NCBI GenBank assembly: GCA_037318855.1
Contig: CP134874.1
Span: 3,100,598 to 3,164,597 of the forward strand
DNA from: Candidatus Sedimenticola sp. (ex Thyasira tokunagai)
GTDB lineage: Bacteria; Pseudomonadota; Gammaproteobacteria; Chromatiales; Chromatiaceae
Length of the DNA stretch: 64,000 nucleotides
Reading direction: 5' to 3'
Made by a program: the position numbers and the translations under genes. Every line of letters begins with the position of its first letter. Position 1 is the first letter of the stretch. The notes beneath the pieces were generated by a model. It was given only the letters and a program-made list of their open reading frames with translations. It had not been told where the DNA came from and ran no database searches. This document shows, one piece after another, positions 1 to 10,729 of this stretch.

Positions 1-125
1 CGGGTAAACAGCACCTCTTTACCGGCGTTCTCAAGGAGTCGGCGGATATGGTCGAGGTTGGTGCTCTTACCGGCCCCCTCGCCACCCTCGACGGTGATGA
101 ATTTTCCTTTTGCTATCGCCATCAT
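1..125 (-). CDS. tmk: thymidylate kinase, N-terminal part (cut by window edge)
   Basis: Only the first 41 or so codons are present, reading leftwards out of the window. They contain the P-loop EGGEGAGKST of dTMP kinase, the cytoplasmic enzyme that phosphorylates dTMP to dTDP. Two ATG codons lie in tandem at 125 and 122. The first overlaps the mltG stop (ATGA), which suggests translational coupling and is why it was chosen. The mltG-tmk order is the usual gammaproteobacterial one. Confidence 0.9.
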   Translation of the reverse strand, partial: MMAIAKGKFITVEGGEGAGKSTNLDHIRRLLENAGKEVLFT

Positions 126-1129
126 TTTTTGCGCTTTTTTAGCTGGTATTTACGCACAGCTCGGTTGTGCTCTTCCAAGGTATTGGAGAAGTAGTGCAAC
201 CCTCCACCCTTGGCGACAAAATAGAGGCTCTTGCCCGCTGCCGGATGCATTACCGCATGAATCGCATCAGCTCCAGGCATTGAGATTGGTGTCGGTGTCA
301 GGCCCCTATGGACATAGGTGTTATAGGGGGTGTCCTGCTTTAGATCCTTACGCCTGATATTACCATCAAAAGACTCACCCATGCCGTAGATCACGGTGGG
401 ATCTGTCTGAAGCTTCATTCTCTTGTGCAAGCGGCGGACGAACACCCCGGCGATCATGGGGCGCTCAGCCGCATTCCCCGTCTCCTTTTCTACTATGGAG
501 GCAAGAATAAGAGCCTCTTCCGCTGTTTTTAGTGGCAACCCCTTGTCTCTCTTTTCCCACTCCCCAGCCAATCGACGCTCCATGGCATGGTAGGCACGTT
601 TAAGAAAAGCGAGGTCAGTAGTTCCTCTGGGAAAATGGTAGGTATCCGGGAGAAAACGACCCTCGGGGTGCTGCCCTGGATACCCTAACCGTTCCATGAT
701 CACTTTGTGAGACAGCCCTTCAAGCGTCTGCTTAAGGGCATTGTGTGAACGCACAGCTGCCAACACCTGGCGTATATCCCACCCCTCGACCAGAGTTAGC
801 GAATGACTCACCACTTTGCCTGATACCAACAGGGCCAGAAGCTGACCTGGTGTTATACCGGGAGCCAGATGATACTCACCTGCCTTGATCTTCCCGGCGC
901 TACCGTCCCAACGCGCCAGCAGGCGCAGATAGAGCCCACTCTCGATAATGCCCTGAGACTGCAACTCCCTAGCCAGGCGTGAGATAGAGGTGCCTGGGGC
1001 AAGCTGGTAGTCGATACCCTGTTGCGGCAGAGAGAGTGGTGTATCAATGAAACGGTCGTGCTCCATCCATGCCCAGGCGGCAAGGAAGCTGACAAGGATG
1101 ACAAGTAGGCCAAGAATGCGATGTGACAT
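122..1129 (-). CDS. mltG: endolytic murein transglycosylase MltG (YceG)
   Basis: 335 aa inner-membrane lytic transglycosylase that cleaves nascent glycan strands and so helps set glycan length. Residues about 4-21 form one hydrophobic anchor, followed by a periplasmic domain. The family signature LASIVEKETG lies near residues 209-218 and holds the catalytic Glu; LQTDPTVIYG follows at about 240. The length is normal for the family. It overlaps tmk by 4 bp. Upstream lies fabF, but pabC, which normally separates the two in enterics, is missing and replaced by an inverted-repeat element. Start ATG at 1129. Confidence 0.95.
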   Translation of the reverse strand: MSHRILGLLVILVSFLAAWAWMEHDRFIDTPLSLPQQGIDYQLAPGTSISRLARELQSQGIIESGLYLRLLARWDGSAGKIKAGEYHLAPGITPGQLLALLVSGKVVSHSLTLVEGWDIRQVLAAVRSHNALKQTLEGLSHKVIMERLGYPGQHPEGRFLPDTYHFPRGTTDLAFLKRAYHAMERRLAGEWEKRDKGLPLKTAEEALILASIVEKETGNAAERPMIAGVFVRRLHKRMKLQTDPTVIYGMGESFDGNIRRKDLKQDTPYNTYVHRGLTPTPISMPGADAIHAVMHPAAGKSLYFVAKGGGLHYFSNTLEEHNRAVRKYQLKKRKK

Positions 1130-1190
1130 AGAGAGGGATTATGCCCGATTTTTCAATGGATAACCCGGTTGAAATGAGCGGGTTGTGAGA

Positions 1191-1381
1191 AAAAGCGGAA
1201 CACAGAGAACGCAGAGGAGAGCAATATGTATGTTGGCGCTGAGGAACGAAGAGCTACATTTCCATTCACACACGGGATAACTCGAAAAGTAGAATACTGA
1301 GGTCTCAGAGAAAGATCGAAAAGTTTGTAATCTTTCTCCGCGCCCTTCGTGTCCCCTCTGCGATCTCTGCGTTCCGCTTTT
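1191..1381. repeat. inverted-repeat element in the mltG-fabF gap
   Basis: Two arms of about 30 nt (1191-1220 and 1352-1381) are inverted copies with three mismatches; the core reads GCGGAACRCAGAGAWCGCAG. The 130 bp between them holds no convincing gene. A related single arm (CTTTGCGCCCCCTGCATTCC) is seen near 15640-15660. It occupies the place where pabC would be expected. It looks like a non-coding intergenic repeat rather than a terminator. Confidence 0.7.
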
Positions 1382-1401
1382 AAATAATCGAAATAGAGAC
1401 A

Positions 1402-1433
1402 AAAAAAACGGAGCACTAAGGCCCCGTTTTTTT
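1402..1433. terminator. terminator downstream of fabF
   Basis: An A-rich tract and CGG pair with CCG and a T-rich tract around a 12-nt loop, about 18 bp past the fabF stop. Because both arms end in homopolymer runs it could work in both directions. It would close the fab operon before the repeat element and mltG. Confidence 0.6.
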
Positions 1434-1450
1434 CAGTGGTCTGATACCGC

Positions 1451-2695
1451 TCAGTCTTTCAAGCGACGCATCACCACCGTACCGTTGGTACCACCAAAAC
1501 CGAAGGAGTTGGAGATGGCTACATCAATCTGCATCTCTCTTGCGGTGTTGGGAACGTAGTCCAGGTCACATGCCGGATCCTGGTTCTCCAGATTGATGGT
1601 GGGAGGAGCCACCTGATCACTGACGGCAAGGGCGGTAAAGACCGCTTCTGCACCACCGGCTGCACCCAGCATATGGCCGGTCATCGACTTGGTGGAACTG
1701 ACACAGAGCTTATGAGCGTGGTCGCCAAAGGCGCCCTTGATACCCATGGTCTCGGCAACGTCACCGGCAGGGGTGGAGGTACCGTGAGCATTGATGTAGT
1801 CAACCTCTTCGATATTGATACCACCGTCCTGTAGCGCCAAAAGCATGCAGTCGCGTGCACCTTCACCGTTCTTGGAGGGTGAGGTCATGTGATAAGCATC
1901 GGAGTTCATACCGACACCCACCAGCTCGGCGTAGATCTTCGCCCCACGCGCCTTGGCACTCTCATACTCTTCGAGCATGACCACACCAGCACCGTCGCTA
2001 AGAACAAAGCCATCACGATCACGATCCCAGGGGCGGCTGGCACCCTGGGGATCATCGTTGCGGGTGGAGAGTGCCCTGGCAGCGGCAAAACCACCTAGGC
2101 CTACCGGTGAAGTTGCCATCTCAGCACCGCCGGCAAGCATCGCATCAATGTAGCCGTGGCGGATCATACGTGCCGCTTCACCGATATTGTGAGTACCGGT
2201 ACTGCATGCAGAGACGATGGAGTAGTTCGGACCTTTAAGACCGTATTTAATGGAGAGGTTTCCCGCCACCATATTGACGATATTAGCAGGCACAAAGAAG
2301 GGAGAGATCTTTCTAGGGCCACCATCGAGATAAGCATGATAACTGTTCTCGATGCCCGTAATACCACCGATACCGGCACCGATAGCCACACCAATCCTTC
2401 TGCAGTTCTCTTCTGTCACTTCCAGGCCAGAATCTTCGATAGCCTGACAGCCGGCGGCCACACCATAATGGATAAACTTATCCATCTTGCGAGCGTCCTT
2501 TTTCGATACATACTGCGTGATATCGAAATCGTAGATCGGGCCGCCAAAATGGACACTGAAAGGTTCAATTTCGAAGTGGGTGATCGGTCGAATACCGCTC
2601 TTACCCGCAAGCACATTGTCCCAGGACTCTTTTACAGTATGGCCCACCGGGGCAACCATACCCAGTCCAGTCACTACAACCCTTCTTACAGACAT
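1451..2695 (-). CDS. fabF: beta-ketoacyl-ACP synthase II
   Basis: 414 aa cytoplasmic condensing enzyme that elongates acyl-ACP with malonyl-ACP. The nucleophile Cys164 lies in [12 protein letters not shown], the first His in [11 protein letters not shown], the second region is [15 protein letters not shown], and the C-terminal [10 protein letters not shown] closes the active site. Length and N-terminus ([18 protein letters not shown]) are typical. It follows acpP in the same direction, with a hairpin between them, as in the standard plsX-fabH-fabG-acpP-fabF cluster. A full-length, apparently functional gene. Confidence 0.97.
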   Translation of the reverse strand: MSVRRVVVTGLGMVAPVGHTVKESWDNVLAGKSGIRPITHFEIEPFSVHFGGPIYDFDITQYVSKKDARKMDKFIHYGVAAGCQAIEDSGLEVTEENCRRIGVAIGAGIGGITGIENSYHAYLDGGPRKISPFFVPANIVNMVAGNLSIKYGLKGPNYSIVSACSTGTHNIGEAARMIRHGYIDAMLAGGAEMATSPVGLGGFAAARALSTRNDDPQGASRPWDRDRDGFVLSDGAGVVMLEEYESAKARGAKIYAELVGVGMNSDAYHMTSPSKNGEGARDCMLLALQDGGINIEEVDYINAHGTSTPAGDVAETMGIKGAFGDHAHKLCVSSTKSMTGHMLGAAGGAEAVFTALAVSDQVAPPTINLENQDPACDLDYVPNTAREMQIDVAISNSFGFGGTNGTVVMRRLKD

Positions 2696-2732
2696 CTGAG
2701 GTCTACCCCCTTTTTGGGATCAGGAAAAGCAA

Positions 2733-2770
2733 AAGGCCGCAGTCCGCGATTATACGGCAAATGCGGCCTT
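2733..2770 (-). terminator. hairpin between acpP and fabF
   Basis: Nine-base perfect arms AAGGCCGCA and TGCGGCCTT enclose 20 nt; on the minus strand the second arm runs into TTTTGCTTTTCC. Its position just after acpP suggests a partial terminator that lowers fabF expression relative to the abundant acyl carrier protein. Confidence 0.55.
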
Positions 2771-2790
2771 GCTCGAATCAGTCAAAAAAA

Positions 2791-3024
2791 TCAGGTATGG
2801 GCTTCGATGTACTCAACCGCCAGCTTAACCGTGGTGATTTTCTCTGCTTCTTCATCAGGAATCTCGGTCTGAAACTCCTCTTCAAGCTGCATGACCAGTT
2901 CAACAGTGTCAAGAGAGTCTGCACCCAAGTCATCGACAAAAGAGGCTTCCGTGGTCACCTCGTCTTCAGATACGCCCAGCTGTTCTACAACAATCTTCTT
3001 AACACGTTCTTCGAGAGAGCTCAT
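2791..3024 (-). CDS. acpP: acyl carrier protein
   Basis: 77 aa, highly acidic, with the phosphopantetheine attachment Ser37 in [10 protein letters not shown]. It carries growing acyl chains between FabH, FabG and FabF, whose genes surround it. An AT-rich 190-bp gap separates it from fabG upstream, long enough for its own promoter, as is common for acpP. The sequence is fully typical of gammaproteobacterial ACP. Confidence 0.97.
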   Translation of the reverse strand: MSSLEERVKKIVVEQLGVSEDEVTTEASFVDDLGADSLDTVELVMQLEEEFQTEIPDEEAEKITTVKLAVEYIEAHT

Positions 3025-3213
3025 GTTCTTTATTTCCTCCGGATAAATAAACAGTCGATCCCAGATCGACCGTGGCTATTGTATTCATAATCCCCAAAAG
3101 TTGAAAGATGATTATACTCTCTTTCAGTTGTAGGGGAAAATTGTAAAATATCTGTCAATTCAATAAGTTCAAATGAAAAGTTAATAAATTTCAGGGTAAA
3201 ACACCATTCGGGA

Positions 3214-3954
3214 TTACCCCATAAACATGCCGCCATTGACGTGCAGGGTTTCACCGGTGATATAACCTGAAGTCGGAGAAGCGAGGAAAACGACAGCATC
3301 TGCGATCTCCTCCGCCTCACCCAGGCGTCCCATCGGGATGCCCGCAAGCAGTGCCTTGCGCTGCTCTTCCGACAACTCGCGGGTCATATCGGTATCGATA
3401 AAACCGGGAGCGACGGCATTGACCGTGATGCCCCGTGGGCCGATCTCACGAGCCAAGGATTTTGTGAAGCCGATCATCCCAGCTTTGGCGGCTGCATAGT
3501 TGCTCTGACCTGCGTTACCGGTGGAGCCCACCACGGAAGCGATATTGATGATGCGTCCGGCGCGGGCCTTCATCATGGTGCGCATACAACCCTTGGAGAG
3601 ACGGTAGATGGAGGTCAGGTTGGTTTCGAGAATATCGCCCCACTCAGCCTCTTTCATCCGCATCAGCAGATTATCGCGTGTAATACCGGCATTATTTACC
3701 AAAATAGTCGGTGCGCCAAACTCTGCAGCAATGGCTTTCAATACACTATCGACCGAGTCCTGCTCGGTAACATTCAGCAACATTCCCGCACCCTTAATAC
3801 CTTCGGCAGCGAGTCGCTCACCAATGGCCTTGGCACCACCTTCAGTGGTAGCCGTACCGATGACGGTAGCCCCTTGCTTACCGAGGGCGTGAGCGATCGC
3901 CCGGCCGATTCCACGGCTGGCGCCGGTTACAAGTGCAATGTCATTCTCAAGCAT
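3214..3954 (-). CDS. fabG: 3-oxoacyl-ACP reductase
   Basis: 246 aa short-chain dehydrogenase that reduces beta-ketoacyl-ACP with NADPH. The cofactor loop TGASRGIGRA is at residues 10-19, NNAG near 87-90, and the catalytic triad is Ser140, Tyr153 and Lys157 (SNYAAAKAG). The start was placed at ATG 3954 (MLENDIALVTG) because GGAG lies six bases upstream; an in-frame GTG at 3966 would overlap that ribosome-binding site. It follows fabH by about 30 bp. Confidence 0.95.
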   Translation of the reverse strand: MLENDIALVTGASRGIGRAIAHALGKQGATVIGTATTEGGAKAIGERLAAEGIKGAGMLLNVTEQDSVDSVLKAIAAEFGAPTILVNNAGITRDNLLMRMKEAEWGDILETNLTSIYRLSKGCMRTMMKARAGRIINIASVVGSTGNAGQSNYAAAKAGMIGFTKSLAREIGPRGITVNAVAPGFIDTDMTRELSEEQRKALLAGIPMGRLGEAEEIADAVVFLASPTSGYITGETLHVNGGMFMG

Positions 3955-3986
3955 CACCATCTCCACTATTTTCCGGGTATGCCCGG

Positions 3987-4955
3987 TCAGTATTTCACCA
4001 AGACAGAGCCCCAGGTAAAACCTCCACCAAAGGCTTCCATCAGCAAGGTCTCGCCTCTCTTGATCCTTCCATCTCTAACGGCAACATCAAACGCCAGAGG
4101 AACCGACGCGGCCGACGTATTGCCATGTTCGGCAACCGTCACCACCACCTGATCCATCGGCATGCGCAGTTTGCGTGCAGTCGCGTTGATAATTCTTATG
4201 TTGGCCTGATGTGGAATCAGCCAATCGATGTCCGACTTGTCGAGATTGTTCTTTTCCAGGGTCTCGTCAACGATGCGACCCAGGGTATTAACCGCCATCT
4301 TGAACACTTCGTTACCACGCATCTCGACAAACGCTGCGTTGGCACTCATTTTATCGTAGCCTTTGGAGACACCATCAGGCACCTGCAGCAGTTCGGCATA
4401 ATCACCGTCAGCGTGGAGATGGGTGGAGAGAATTCCCGGCTCTTCACTCGCTTCGATTACCACGGCGCCGGCACCGTCACCAAACAGGATACTGGTGCCG
4501 CGATCCTCCCAGTTGACGATGCGAGAGAAAGTCTCAGCACCTATCACCAGGGCACATTTTGCACTACCGGCTTTAATGAAGTTATCCGCCACACCGAGGG
4601 CATAGATAAAGCCGGTGCAGACCGCCTGTATATCAAAGGCGGGACAACCATGAATATCCAAACGGCTCTGCAGTAGGCAGGCTGTACTAGGGAATACCTG
4701 ATCAGGGGTGGTGGTGGCAAGGACGATAAGATCTATATCCTGCGGCCTCTTGCCCGCCGCTTCGATAGCACGCCTTGCCGCGTGCTCGGCAAGATCACAG
4801 GTGGTCTCGTCCTCAGCCGCAATGTGTCGTTTGGAGATGCCGGTACGCTCACGGATCCACTGATCCGATGTATCGAACATTTTTTCAAGATCGTGATTTG
4901 TAAGCTCTTTCTCTGGCAGATAGCTGCCGGTGCCTATGATACGTGAATAAGTCAA
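3987..4955 (-). CDS. fabH: beta-ketoacyl-ACP synthase III
   Basis: 322 aa enzyme that starts fatty-acid synthesis by condensing acetyl-CoA with malonyl-ACP. Active-site Cys113 is in [10 protein letters not shown]; His is in PHQANIRI and Asn in EHGNTSAAS. The best-aligned start is a TTG at 4955 whose bases overlap the plsX stop (TTGA), so translation is probably coupled to plsX. The TTG start is unusual, but no ATG gives a better N-terminus. Confidence 0.95.
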   Translation of the reverse strand: MTYSRIIGTGSYLPEKELTNHDLEKMFDTSDQWIRERTGISKRHIAAEDETTCDLAEHAARRAIEAAGKRPQDIDLIVLATTTPDQVFPSTACLLQSRLDIHGCPAFDIQAVCTGFIYALGVADNFIKAGSAKCALVIGAETFSRIVNWEDRGTSILFGDGAGAVVIEASEEPGILSTHLHADGDYAELLQVPDGVSKGYDKMSANAAFVEMRGNEVFKMAVNTLGRIVDETLEKNNLDKSDIDWLIPHQANIRIINATARKLRMPMDQVVVTVAEHGNTSAASVPLAFDVAVRDGRIKRGETLLMEAFGGGFTWGSVLVKY

Positions 4956-5974
4956 CTGCCCAGCCCTTTATCCAACTGCTTCTCCACCCCGTAAGCAATC
5001 CTCTCGGGGACATTGGTATGAACCGCTTTTTTAGCCATCTTGATAGCGTTCTCAAATGCCAGAACATCTGCTCCGCCATGACTTTTAATTACAATTCCAC
5101 GCAGGCCAAGAAAACTGGCGCCATTGTAACGGCGGGGATCGATCATTCTGCGAAGGCCTGCCATCACTGGCATTGCCAACAAGCCTGCCATCTTGGTAAA
5201 AATATTGCGATTGAACCCCTCTTTGAGAAAGTGGCTGATCATTTTTGCCACACCCTCCGCACTCTTCAAGGCGACGTTGCCGATAAAGCCATCACACACG
5301 ACGACGTCTGTACCGCCTTTATAAACATCATCGCCCTCTACATAACCGATGTAGTTAAGGGTACTGTTCGACAGCAAATCGTTCGCAACCTTCACCTGCT
5401 CGTTGCCCTTGATCTCCTCCTGGCCGATATTGAGCAATCCCACCCGTGGGTTCTCAATTTCATCGACCGAAGCCACCAATTCACTGCCCATAACGGCGAA
5501 CTGAAACAGATGCTCTGCACTGCAATCAACATTGGCACCGAGGTCGAGCATCCAGGTATGTCCCTCGATCGACGGTAACGCACTGATAATTGCCGGCCGA
5601 TCTATATCGGGGAGCATCTTGAGAACAAATCGTGCCGTTGCCATCAGTGCCCCGGTATTACCGGCACTGACACAGGCATCCGCCTCGCCCGCTTTTACCA
5701 GATCGATAGCAACACGCATGGAGGAGTCCTTCTTCCCCCGCAGCGCCCTCGACGGCAACTCATCCATGGCGACTACTTGAGATGCAGGATGAATTCGCAG
5801 CCGCTCACTGGTCTCCTCATCACCAAGGTGAGACCTGATCTCCTCCTCGATCCCTACGAGGATAAGATTAACGCTGTTGTCACGCCGCAAAAAGTCAATT
5901 GCGGCAGGCACCACCACCGAAGCACCGAGGTCACCCCCCATTGCATCTAGTGAAATGGTTATTCTGTCACTCAT
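4952..5974 (-). CDS. plsX: phosphate acyltransferase PlsX
   Basis: 340 aa; makes acyl-phosphate from acyl-ACP for phosphatidic acid synthesis. The N-terminus [18 protein letters not shown] is diagnostic, and the length is usual. It is the first enzyme gene of the lipid operon after rpmF and overlaps fabH. The order yceD-rpmF-plsX-fabH matches the E. coli-type arrangement. Confidence 0.96.
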   Translation of the reverse strand: MSDRITISLDAMGGDLGASVVVPAAIDFLRRDNSVNLILVGIEEEIRSHLGDEETSERLRIHPASQVVAMDELPSRALRGKKDSSMRVAIDLVKAGEADACVSAGNTGALMATARFVLKMLPDIDRPAIISALPSIEGHTWMLDLGANVDCSAEHLFQFAVMGSELVASVDEIENPRVGLLNIGQEEIKGNEQVKVANDLLSNSTLNYIGYVEGDDVYKGGTDVVVCDGFIGNVALKSAEGVAKMISHFLKEGFNRNIFTKMAGLLAMPVMAGLRRMIDPRRYNGASFLGLRGIVIKSHGGADVLAFENAIKMAKKAVHTNVPERIAYGVEKQLDKGLGS

Positions 5975-6087
5975 TCAGTAACTCCAGCCATATGAAAATC
6001 TTGATTCATATGGGCACAACAGCTTCGGCCGCCCCATACGGGACGGCCGAATACCGTAAAACTGCAGGCCACCCACAATAATGGGGA

Positions 6088-6267
6088 TTATTCGCCTTTA
6101 CCGCTGACCACTTTGCGGCCACGATAGAAACCATCCGGGGTGACATGGTGGCGTAGGTGAGTCTCACCAGAGGTAGGATCGATAGAGAGGGTCTCTCCAT
6201 TCAGTCCATCATGTGAGCGACGCATTCCGCGTCTGGAAGGTGTTTTTCTGTTCTGCTGGACCGCCAT
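6088..6267 (-). CDS. rpmF: 50S ribosomal protein L32
   Basis: 59 aa basic protein read from the minus strand: it begins [20 protein letters not shown] and ends RKVVSGKGE. This is the Cys-less type of L32, without the zinc-binding cysteines of the other form. It sits between yceD and plsX as expected. The 113-bp gap to plsX contains no other gene. Confidence 0.93.
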   Translation of the reverse strand: MAVQQNRKTPSRRGMRRSHDGLNGETLSIDPTSGETHLRHHVTPDGFYRGRKVVSGKGE

Positions 6268-6295
6268 GGTTCAAGCTCCTGATAATAAATAAAAA

Positions 6296-6838
6296 TCAAT
6301 TCTGTTTGTCCGGCTTCAACCCAGCCAAAACGGCAAAAGGGTTAGCCTCATCTGTCGCACTTTCCTGCTGCACATCTTCGAAGTCACCATTGGTAAACAG
6401 CGTCTCCATCTCCACCGGGCATGTGCCCTGGGGGTGCATCGGTACCTGGGGAATCGCCAACAGCAGCTCATCCTCTATCAGGTCAAGCAGCTGAATACGT
6501 CCCTCTTCCACCATCACCGGATCACACTCATCGGGTAACAATTCCGCCTCTGCGGCAACTTCTATTACCGCCAAGTTTACTTCGGCATCCACTGGCAGAG
6601 TCACTGGCTCAAGACAGCGCTGGCACTCAAGTACCAGTTCTGCCTCAACATTTCCCTTGATACGCGCCCGTTTCTTCTCATCTCGATAAAACTCGAGAGT
6701 GAACAGTGACTCACCTTCCACACTGACAAGTGCGTCTGCCAGACGGGACAATTCACCCAGCCCAACAGCCCCGGATAACTGCTTTCCGAGGTTGGCAAGA
6801 CGCCATGGATCGACAAAATCTGGCAAGCGCGACGACAT
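6296..6838 (-). CDS. yceD: YceD/DUF177 23S rRNA accumulation protein
   Basis: 180 aa acidic protein of the DUF177 family, whose E. coli member is needed for normal 23S rRNA levels. The conserved CQRCLEP (residues about 92-98) and DELLLAIPQVPMH (about 125-137) are present. It lies just upstream of rpmF, the usual partner, and the two are probably co-transcribed. Start ATG 6838. The exact molecular role of the family is not settled. Confidence 0.9.
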   Translation of the reverse strand: MSSRLPDFVDPWRLANLGKQLSGAVGLGELSRLADALVSVEGESLFTLEFYRDEKKRARIKGNVEAELVLECQRCLEPVTLPVDAEVNLAVIEVAAEAELLPDECDPVMVEEGRIQLLDLIEDELLLAIPQVPMHPQGTCPVEMETLFTNGDFEDVQQESATDEANPFAVLAGLKPDKQN

Positions 6839-6975
6839 AAGCGCGCAATAATATTACGTGGAGAGGAGAACGTCAAAAAAAATGCGCTGTTTCACAGGGT
6901 TAGGGCAGGAAAGATTTGGGGGTTGTAACGAAAGTCCTGAGCTTTAGGAGCGATTTGCGCTTCTCCTGCCGAGGG

Positions 6976-7001
6976 TGGCTGCGGCAGGGATGCCGCAGCC
7001 A
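6976..7001. repeat. perfect 11-bp stem hairpin downstream of oadB
   Basis: Arms TGGCTGCGGCA and TGCCGCAGCCA with a 4-nt loop, in the gap between the convergently placed end of oadB and the start of yceD. No T-run follows on the oadB strand, so it may be a 3'-end processing hairpin or an intergenic palindrome. A weaker AGGAG...CTCCT inverted pair lies just before it. Confidence 0.5.
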
Positions 7002-7083
7002 AACCTCCATGGATGGGGTTACGGCATCCCGAACCAGGGGAAGTACAAGTCGCCAACCTCTGCAAAAGCCGGCAATGAGAGGA

Positions 7084-8217
7084 TCAGTTACCCACAAGCG
7101 CCAGTAGAACACCAGCAGCCACAGCAGAGCCGATTACACCCGCTACATTCGGACCCATGGCGTGCATCAACAAGAAGTTATGGTGATTCGCCTCCAGCCC
7201 CACCTTATTGACAACTCGCGCGGCCATCGGCACGGCGGAGACCCCGGCAGCGCCGATCAGGGGATTCACCTTCCCTCCGGTCAGACGATACATCAGCTTA
7301 CCCATCAGCAACCCTGTCGCTGTACCAATGCAGAAAGCAACGGCGCCAAGAGCGAGGATACCGAGAGTATCGAGGGTCAAGAACTTATCGGCGGAGAGCT
7401 TGGAACCAACTGCCAACCCGAGGAAGATAGTGACGATATTGATGATCTCATTCTGAGCCGCTCGGCTGAGCCGTTCCACTACTCCGGTCTCTTTAAGAAT
7501 ATTGCCAAACATCAGCATACCGATCAGCGGTGCAGCTGAAGGGAGAAACAGAATACAGAGGATCAGAACCGAGAAGGGAAAGAATATCTTCTCAAGCTTA
7601 CTCACCGGCCGCAGCTGGGACATCACCACTTGACGCTCTTTCTCCGTTGTCAGCGCCCGCATAATAGGAGGCTGAATAATCGGTACCAGAGCCATATAGG
7701 AGTATGCCGCCACCGCAATAGCACCAAGCAGATCCGGTGCCAGCCTGGAGGCGAGGAAGATCGCCGTCGGCCCGTCGGCACCACCGATAATAGCAATGGC
7801 CGAAGCGTCTGCCAGAGTGAAATCAAAACCGGGAATATAATTAAGAGCGAGAGCCCCCATCAGTGTGGCAAAGATTCCAAACTGCGCTGCTGCTCCGAGA
7901 AACAGTGTTTTCGGCATAGCGATCAGTGCACTAAAATCGGTTAAGGCACCCACTCCCATAAAGATCAGCAGTGGGAACACCCCGGTCTCGATGCCGACAT
8001 GGTAGACCATACCCAGTAGACCGTCAGGGCCACCGATGCCGGCCACAGGAATATTACTGAGGATTGCACCAAAACCGATAGGCAACAACAGCAAAGGCTC
8101 AAAATTCTTGGCCACAGCCAGAAAAATGAGCAGGCCACCGACCAACATCATCAACAACTGGCCCCAGGCCATATTGGCAATCCCCATAGACTGCCATAGC
8201 GCTTCTACACCTCCCAT
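7084..8217 (-). CDS. oadB: oxaloacetate decarboxylase (Na+ extruding) subunit beta
   Basis: 377 aa integral membrane protein with about ten hydrophobic segments. It decarboxylates carboxybiotin and couples this to sodium export. The membrane motifs [26 protein letters not shown] and the C-terminal [16 protein letters not shown] are characteristic of the OadB/GcdB family. ATG 8217 ([12 protein letters not shown]) was chosen over an upstream in-frame start at 8250 because it starts just after the oadA stop (8222-8224). Last gene of oadGAB. Confidence 0.94.
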   Translation of the reverse strand: MGGVEALWQSMGIANMAWGQLLMMLVGGLLIFLAVAKNFEPLLLLPIGFGAILSNIPVAGIGGPDGLLGMVYHVGIETGVFPLLIFMGVGALTDFSALIAMPKTLFLGAAAQFGIFATLMGALALNYIPGFDFTLADASAIAIIGGADGPTAIFLASRLAPDLLGAIAVAAYSYMALVPIIQPPIMRALTTEKERQVVMSQLRPVSKLEKIFFPFSVLILCILFLPSAAPLIGMLMFGNILKETGVVERLSRAAQNEIINIVTIFLGLAVGSKLSADKFLTLDTLGILALGAVAFCIGTATGLLMGKLMYRLTGGKVNPLIGAAGVSAVPMAARVVNKVGLEANHHNFLLMHAMGPNVAGVIGSAVAAGVLLALVGN

Positions 8218-8221
8218 AGCA

Positions 8222-10024
8222 TCAACCCAGCATGAGGAGGGTATCACCAACCTGCACGGCGTCCCCCTCTTTCACTGTGATAGATGCAACCACACCATCA
8301 CGGGTGGCACGGACATCAGTCTCCATCTTCATCGCTTCCATCACCATCACCACATCACCGGAGCTAATCGACTGACCCTCGGTAACCTGGACCTTGAAGA
8401 TGGTACCCGATAGCGGTGCGGGTAGTGGCTCGCCACCAGAGGGAGCAGCAGGTGCTGCGGCAGGTGCTGCCGCTACTGTTGGTGCGACACTCTTAACCTC
8501 ACCTCCGGCTGAAACGGTGACATTGTAGGCCTTTCCGTTGACCGATACCGTGTAGGCCTCTGGACCGCCGGCAGGGGCTGCAGGAGCAGGCGCTGCAGGG
8601 GCAGGCGCTGCTGCAACAGGCTCGGGTTCACTACCGGGTGCCGGTTCAAACGCGTCGGGATTGTTGCGGTTCGCGAGAAACTTAAGACCGACTTGAGGGA
8701 ACAGTGCATAGGTCAAAACATCATCGACCTTGTCTGTAGCCACCTCAATGCCTTTCTCCTTCGCCAACTGGTCAAACTCGGCAGTCAGCTTATCCATCTC
8801 ATTCTCGATCAGGTCAGCAGGTCGGCAGGTGATCGCCTCTCCTCCCTCGAGTACCCGGGCCTGTAGCTCTTTGTTAACCGGCGCCGGGGTAGTGCCGTAT
8901 TCCCCTTTGAGGACACCGGCAGTCTCCTTGGTGATGCTTTTATAACGTTCACCCGTCAGCACATTGAGTACCGACTGGGTACCAACGATTTGTGAGGTTG
9001 GTGTTACCAGCGGTATCAGACCGAGATCTTCACGTACCCGTGGTATCTCATCCAGCACCGCATCAAACTTGTCTTCGGCCCCCTGCTCCTTCAACTGGCC
9101 CTCCATATTGGTCAACATACCACCGGGAACCTGGGCTATCAGAATGCGTGAATCTACACCCTTCAACGCCCCCTCGAACTTAGCGTATTTCTTACGCACC
9201 TCACGGAAGTATGCCGAGATCTCTTCCAGAAGTGTGAGATTGAGCCCGGTATCCCGTTCGGTACCATCGAAAATAGAGACCACCGACTCGGTGGCGGAGT
9301 GGCCGTAGGTCATACTCATCGAAGAGATGGAGGCATCCACCATATCGACACCCGCTTCAGAGGCTTTGGTGATAGTGGCGGTACTGAGCCCGGTAGTGGC
9401 ATGGCTGTGCAATGCGATGGGCACTGAAATTGTCTCTTTCAGTTTACTAATGAGTTCAAACGCAACATAGGGCTTGAGCAGACCAGCCATATCCTTGATG
9501 CAGATTGAGGTGCAACCCATATCTTCAAGATGCTTGGCCATATCAAGCCAATATTCAAGATTGTGCACGGGGCTGACCGTATAGGACATAGCGCCCTGAG
9601 CATGCTTGCCAACCTTGAGGGTAGCCTTGACGGCGGTCTCGAAGTTACGCAGGTCGTTCATCGCATCAAAAATACGGAACACATCCATGCCGTTAACCGC
9701 CGCCCGCTCTACAAACTTCTCGACAACGTCATCTGCATAGTGACGGTAACCAAGAATATTTTGCGCCCTGAAGAGCATCTGCATCTGAGTATTCGGCATC
9801 GCCGCCTTGAGCCTACGCAGACGCTCCCAAGGATCTTCTCCAAGAAAACGAATGCAGGAGTCGAAGGTTGCACCACCCCAGGTCTCGAGCGACCAGTAGC
9901 CTACCTGATCCAGCTTGGCGGCGATCGGCAGCATATCTTCGATACGCATGCGGGTTGCAAACAGGGACTGATGACCATCCCGCAGCACTAATTCTGTTAC
10001 ACCCAGTGTCTTTTTGTCGCTCAT
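8222..10024 (-). CDS. oadA: oxaloacetate decarboxylase subunit alpha (biotin carrier)
   Basis: About 600 aa soluble subunit with three parts: an HMGL-like carboxyltransferase barrel ([16 protein letters not shown] at the start), the PYC/OadA domain, and a C-terminal biotinyl domain with biotin Lys in [10 protein letters not shown] (about residue 564). An Ala/Pro-rich flexible linker precedes the biotin domain. Start ATG 10024 (MSDKKTLG) is preferred to an in-frame GTG at 10033. It lies between oadG and oadB, so this is a complete sodium pump, not a pyruvate carboxylase. Confidence 0.94.
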   Translation of the reverse strand: MSDKKTLGVTELVLRDGHQSLFATRMRIEDMLPIAAKLDQVGYWSLETWGGATFDSCIRFLGEDPWERLRRLKAAMPNTQMQMLFRAQNILGYRHYADDVVEKFVERAAVNGMDVFRIFDAMNDLRNFETAVKATLKVGKHAQGAMSYTVSPVHNLEYWLDMAKHLEDMGCTSICIKDMAGLLKPYVAFELISKLKETISVPIALHSHATTGLSTATITKASEAGVDMVDASISSMSMTYGHSATESVVSIFDGTERDTGLNLTLLEEISAYFREVRKKYAKFEGALKGVDSRILIAQVPGGMLTNMEGQLKEQGAEDKFDAVLDEIPRVREDLGLIPLVTPTSQIVGTQSVLNVLTGERYKSITKETAGVLKGEYGTTPAPVNKELQARVLEGGEAITCRPADLIENEMDKLTAEFDQLAKEKGIEVATDKVDDVLTYALFPQVGLKFLANRNNPDAFEPAPGSEPEPVAAAPAPAAPAPAAPAGGPEAYTVSVNGKAYNVTVSAGGEVKSVAPTVAAAPAAAPAAPSGGEPLPAPLSGTIFKVQVTEGQSISSGDVVMVMEAMKMETDVRATRDGVVASITVKEGDAVQVGDTLLMLG

Positions 10025-10101
10025 TAGGCTCACTTTTTCTTGTGGTTACACGCTAAAGGTGTGGAAAGCCGGCATCCTGGTGTCACCGGAATGCACTAAA
10101 T

Positions 10102-10353
10102 TTATCTATCAGATGACCGAAACCGGCTTATGGCCGCCGTAATCACCGCTATCAGTTCACCCTCATCATCTGAGGCTTTGGTTACGACTGCAGCGGAGGG
10201 CGCTCCTGTATGGATATCTTCTTTGGAAATAGCCCGCGCCAAACTGGACATGCCGTACATGGCAAGTACCAGCACAGAGAGAAAGATGAACACGCTTCCC
10301 ATGCCAAGCAGCATGAGATTGACTCCCTGCGTAAGTAGATCGGATATTGGCAT
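10102..10353 (-). CDS. oadG: oxaloacetate decarboxylase subunit gamma
   Basis: 83 aa: one N-terminal transmembrane helix (residues about 12-35), then a cytoplasmic tail; OadG binds OadA and anchors it to OadB. The sequence is weakly conserved in the family, so the call leans on size, topology and position as the first gene of the oadGAB operon. The AT-rich gap upstream (10354-10729) should hold the operon promoter and that of the divergent maf-like gene. Confidence 0.85.
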   Translation of the reverse strand: MPISDLLTQGVNLMLLGMGSVFIFLSVLVLAMYGMSSLARAISKEDIHTGAPSAAVVTKASDDEGELIAVITAAISRFRSSDR

Positions 10354-10729
10354 CTTTCAACGCTCCAGCAGCAGAAAGCGAAATCGCCAACATGCGACGA
10401 CATCCAGCTCTCATAATAAAAATATTTAAATGACTCCATAAAAACCGCAGTTTTATATGGAGTGGGTTTTTTATTGGATAGAGAGCTTCTTGTCAAGTTG
10501 ACGATTTCTTGGATTTCTATTTTGTTATTGATTTATATGATTTTTTTCTCTCTTTATTGTGCTAAGAAATATATAGCATTGAATATCCCAATGCAATAAC
10601 CATCCACCCACATATTGGCTAAAAGTGCCACCTTTATTTACCAACGAATGATTTTCCCGCTATTTCATCACTGTCACCACTACTTCTTTGGTAAGATCCA
10701 CTCAACTGATGAGCCACCATGAAGTAGTA

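Noticed and set aside
2156..2872. Long plus-strand frame of 238 codons opposite fabF/acpP
   Set aside because: It is the antisense shadow of fabF and acpP, which have full family motifs.
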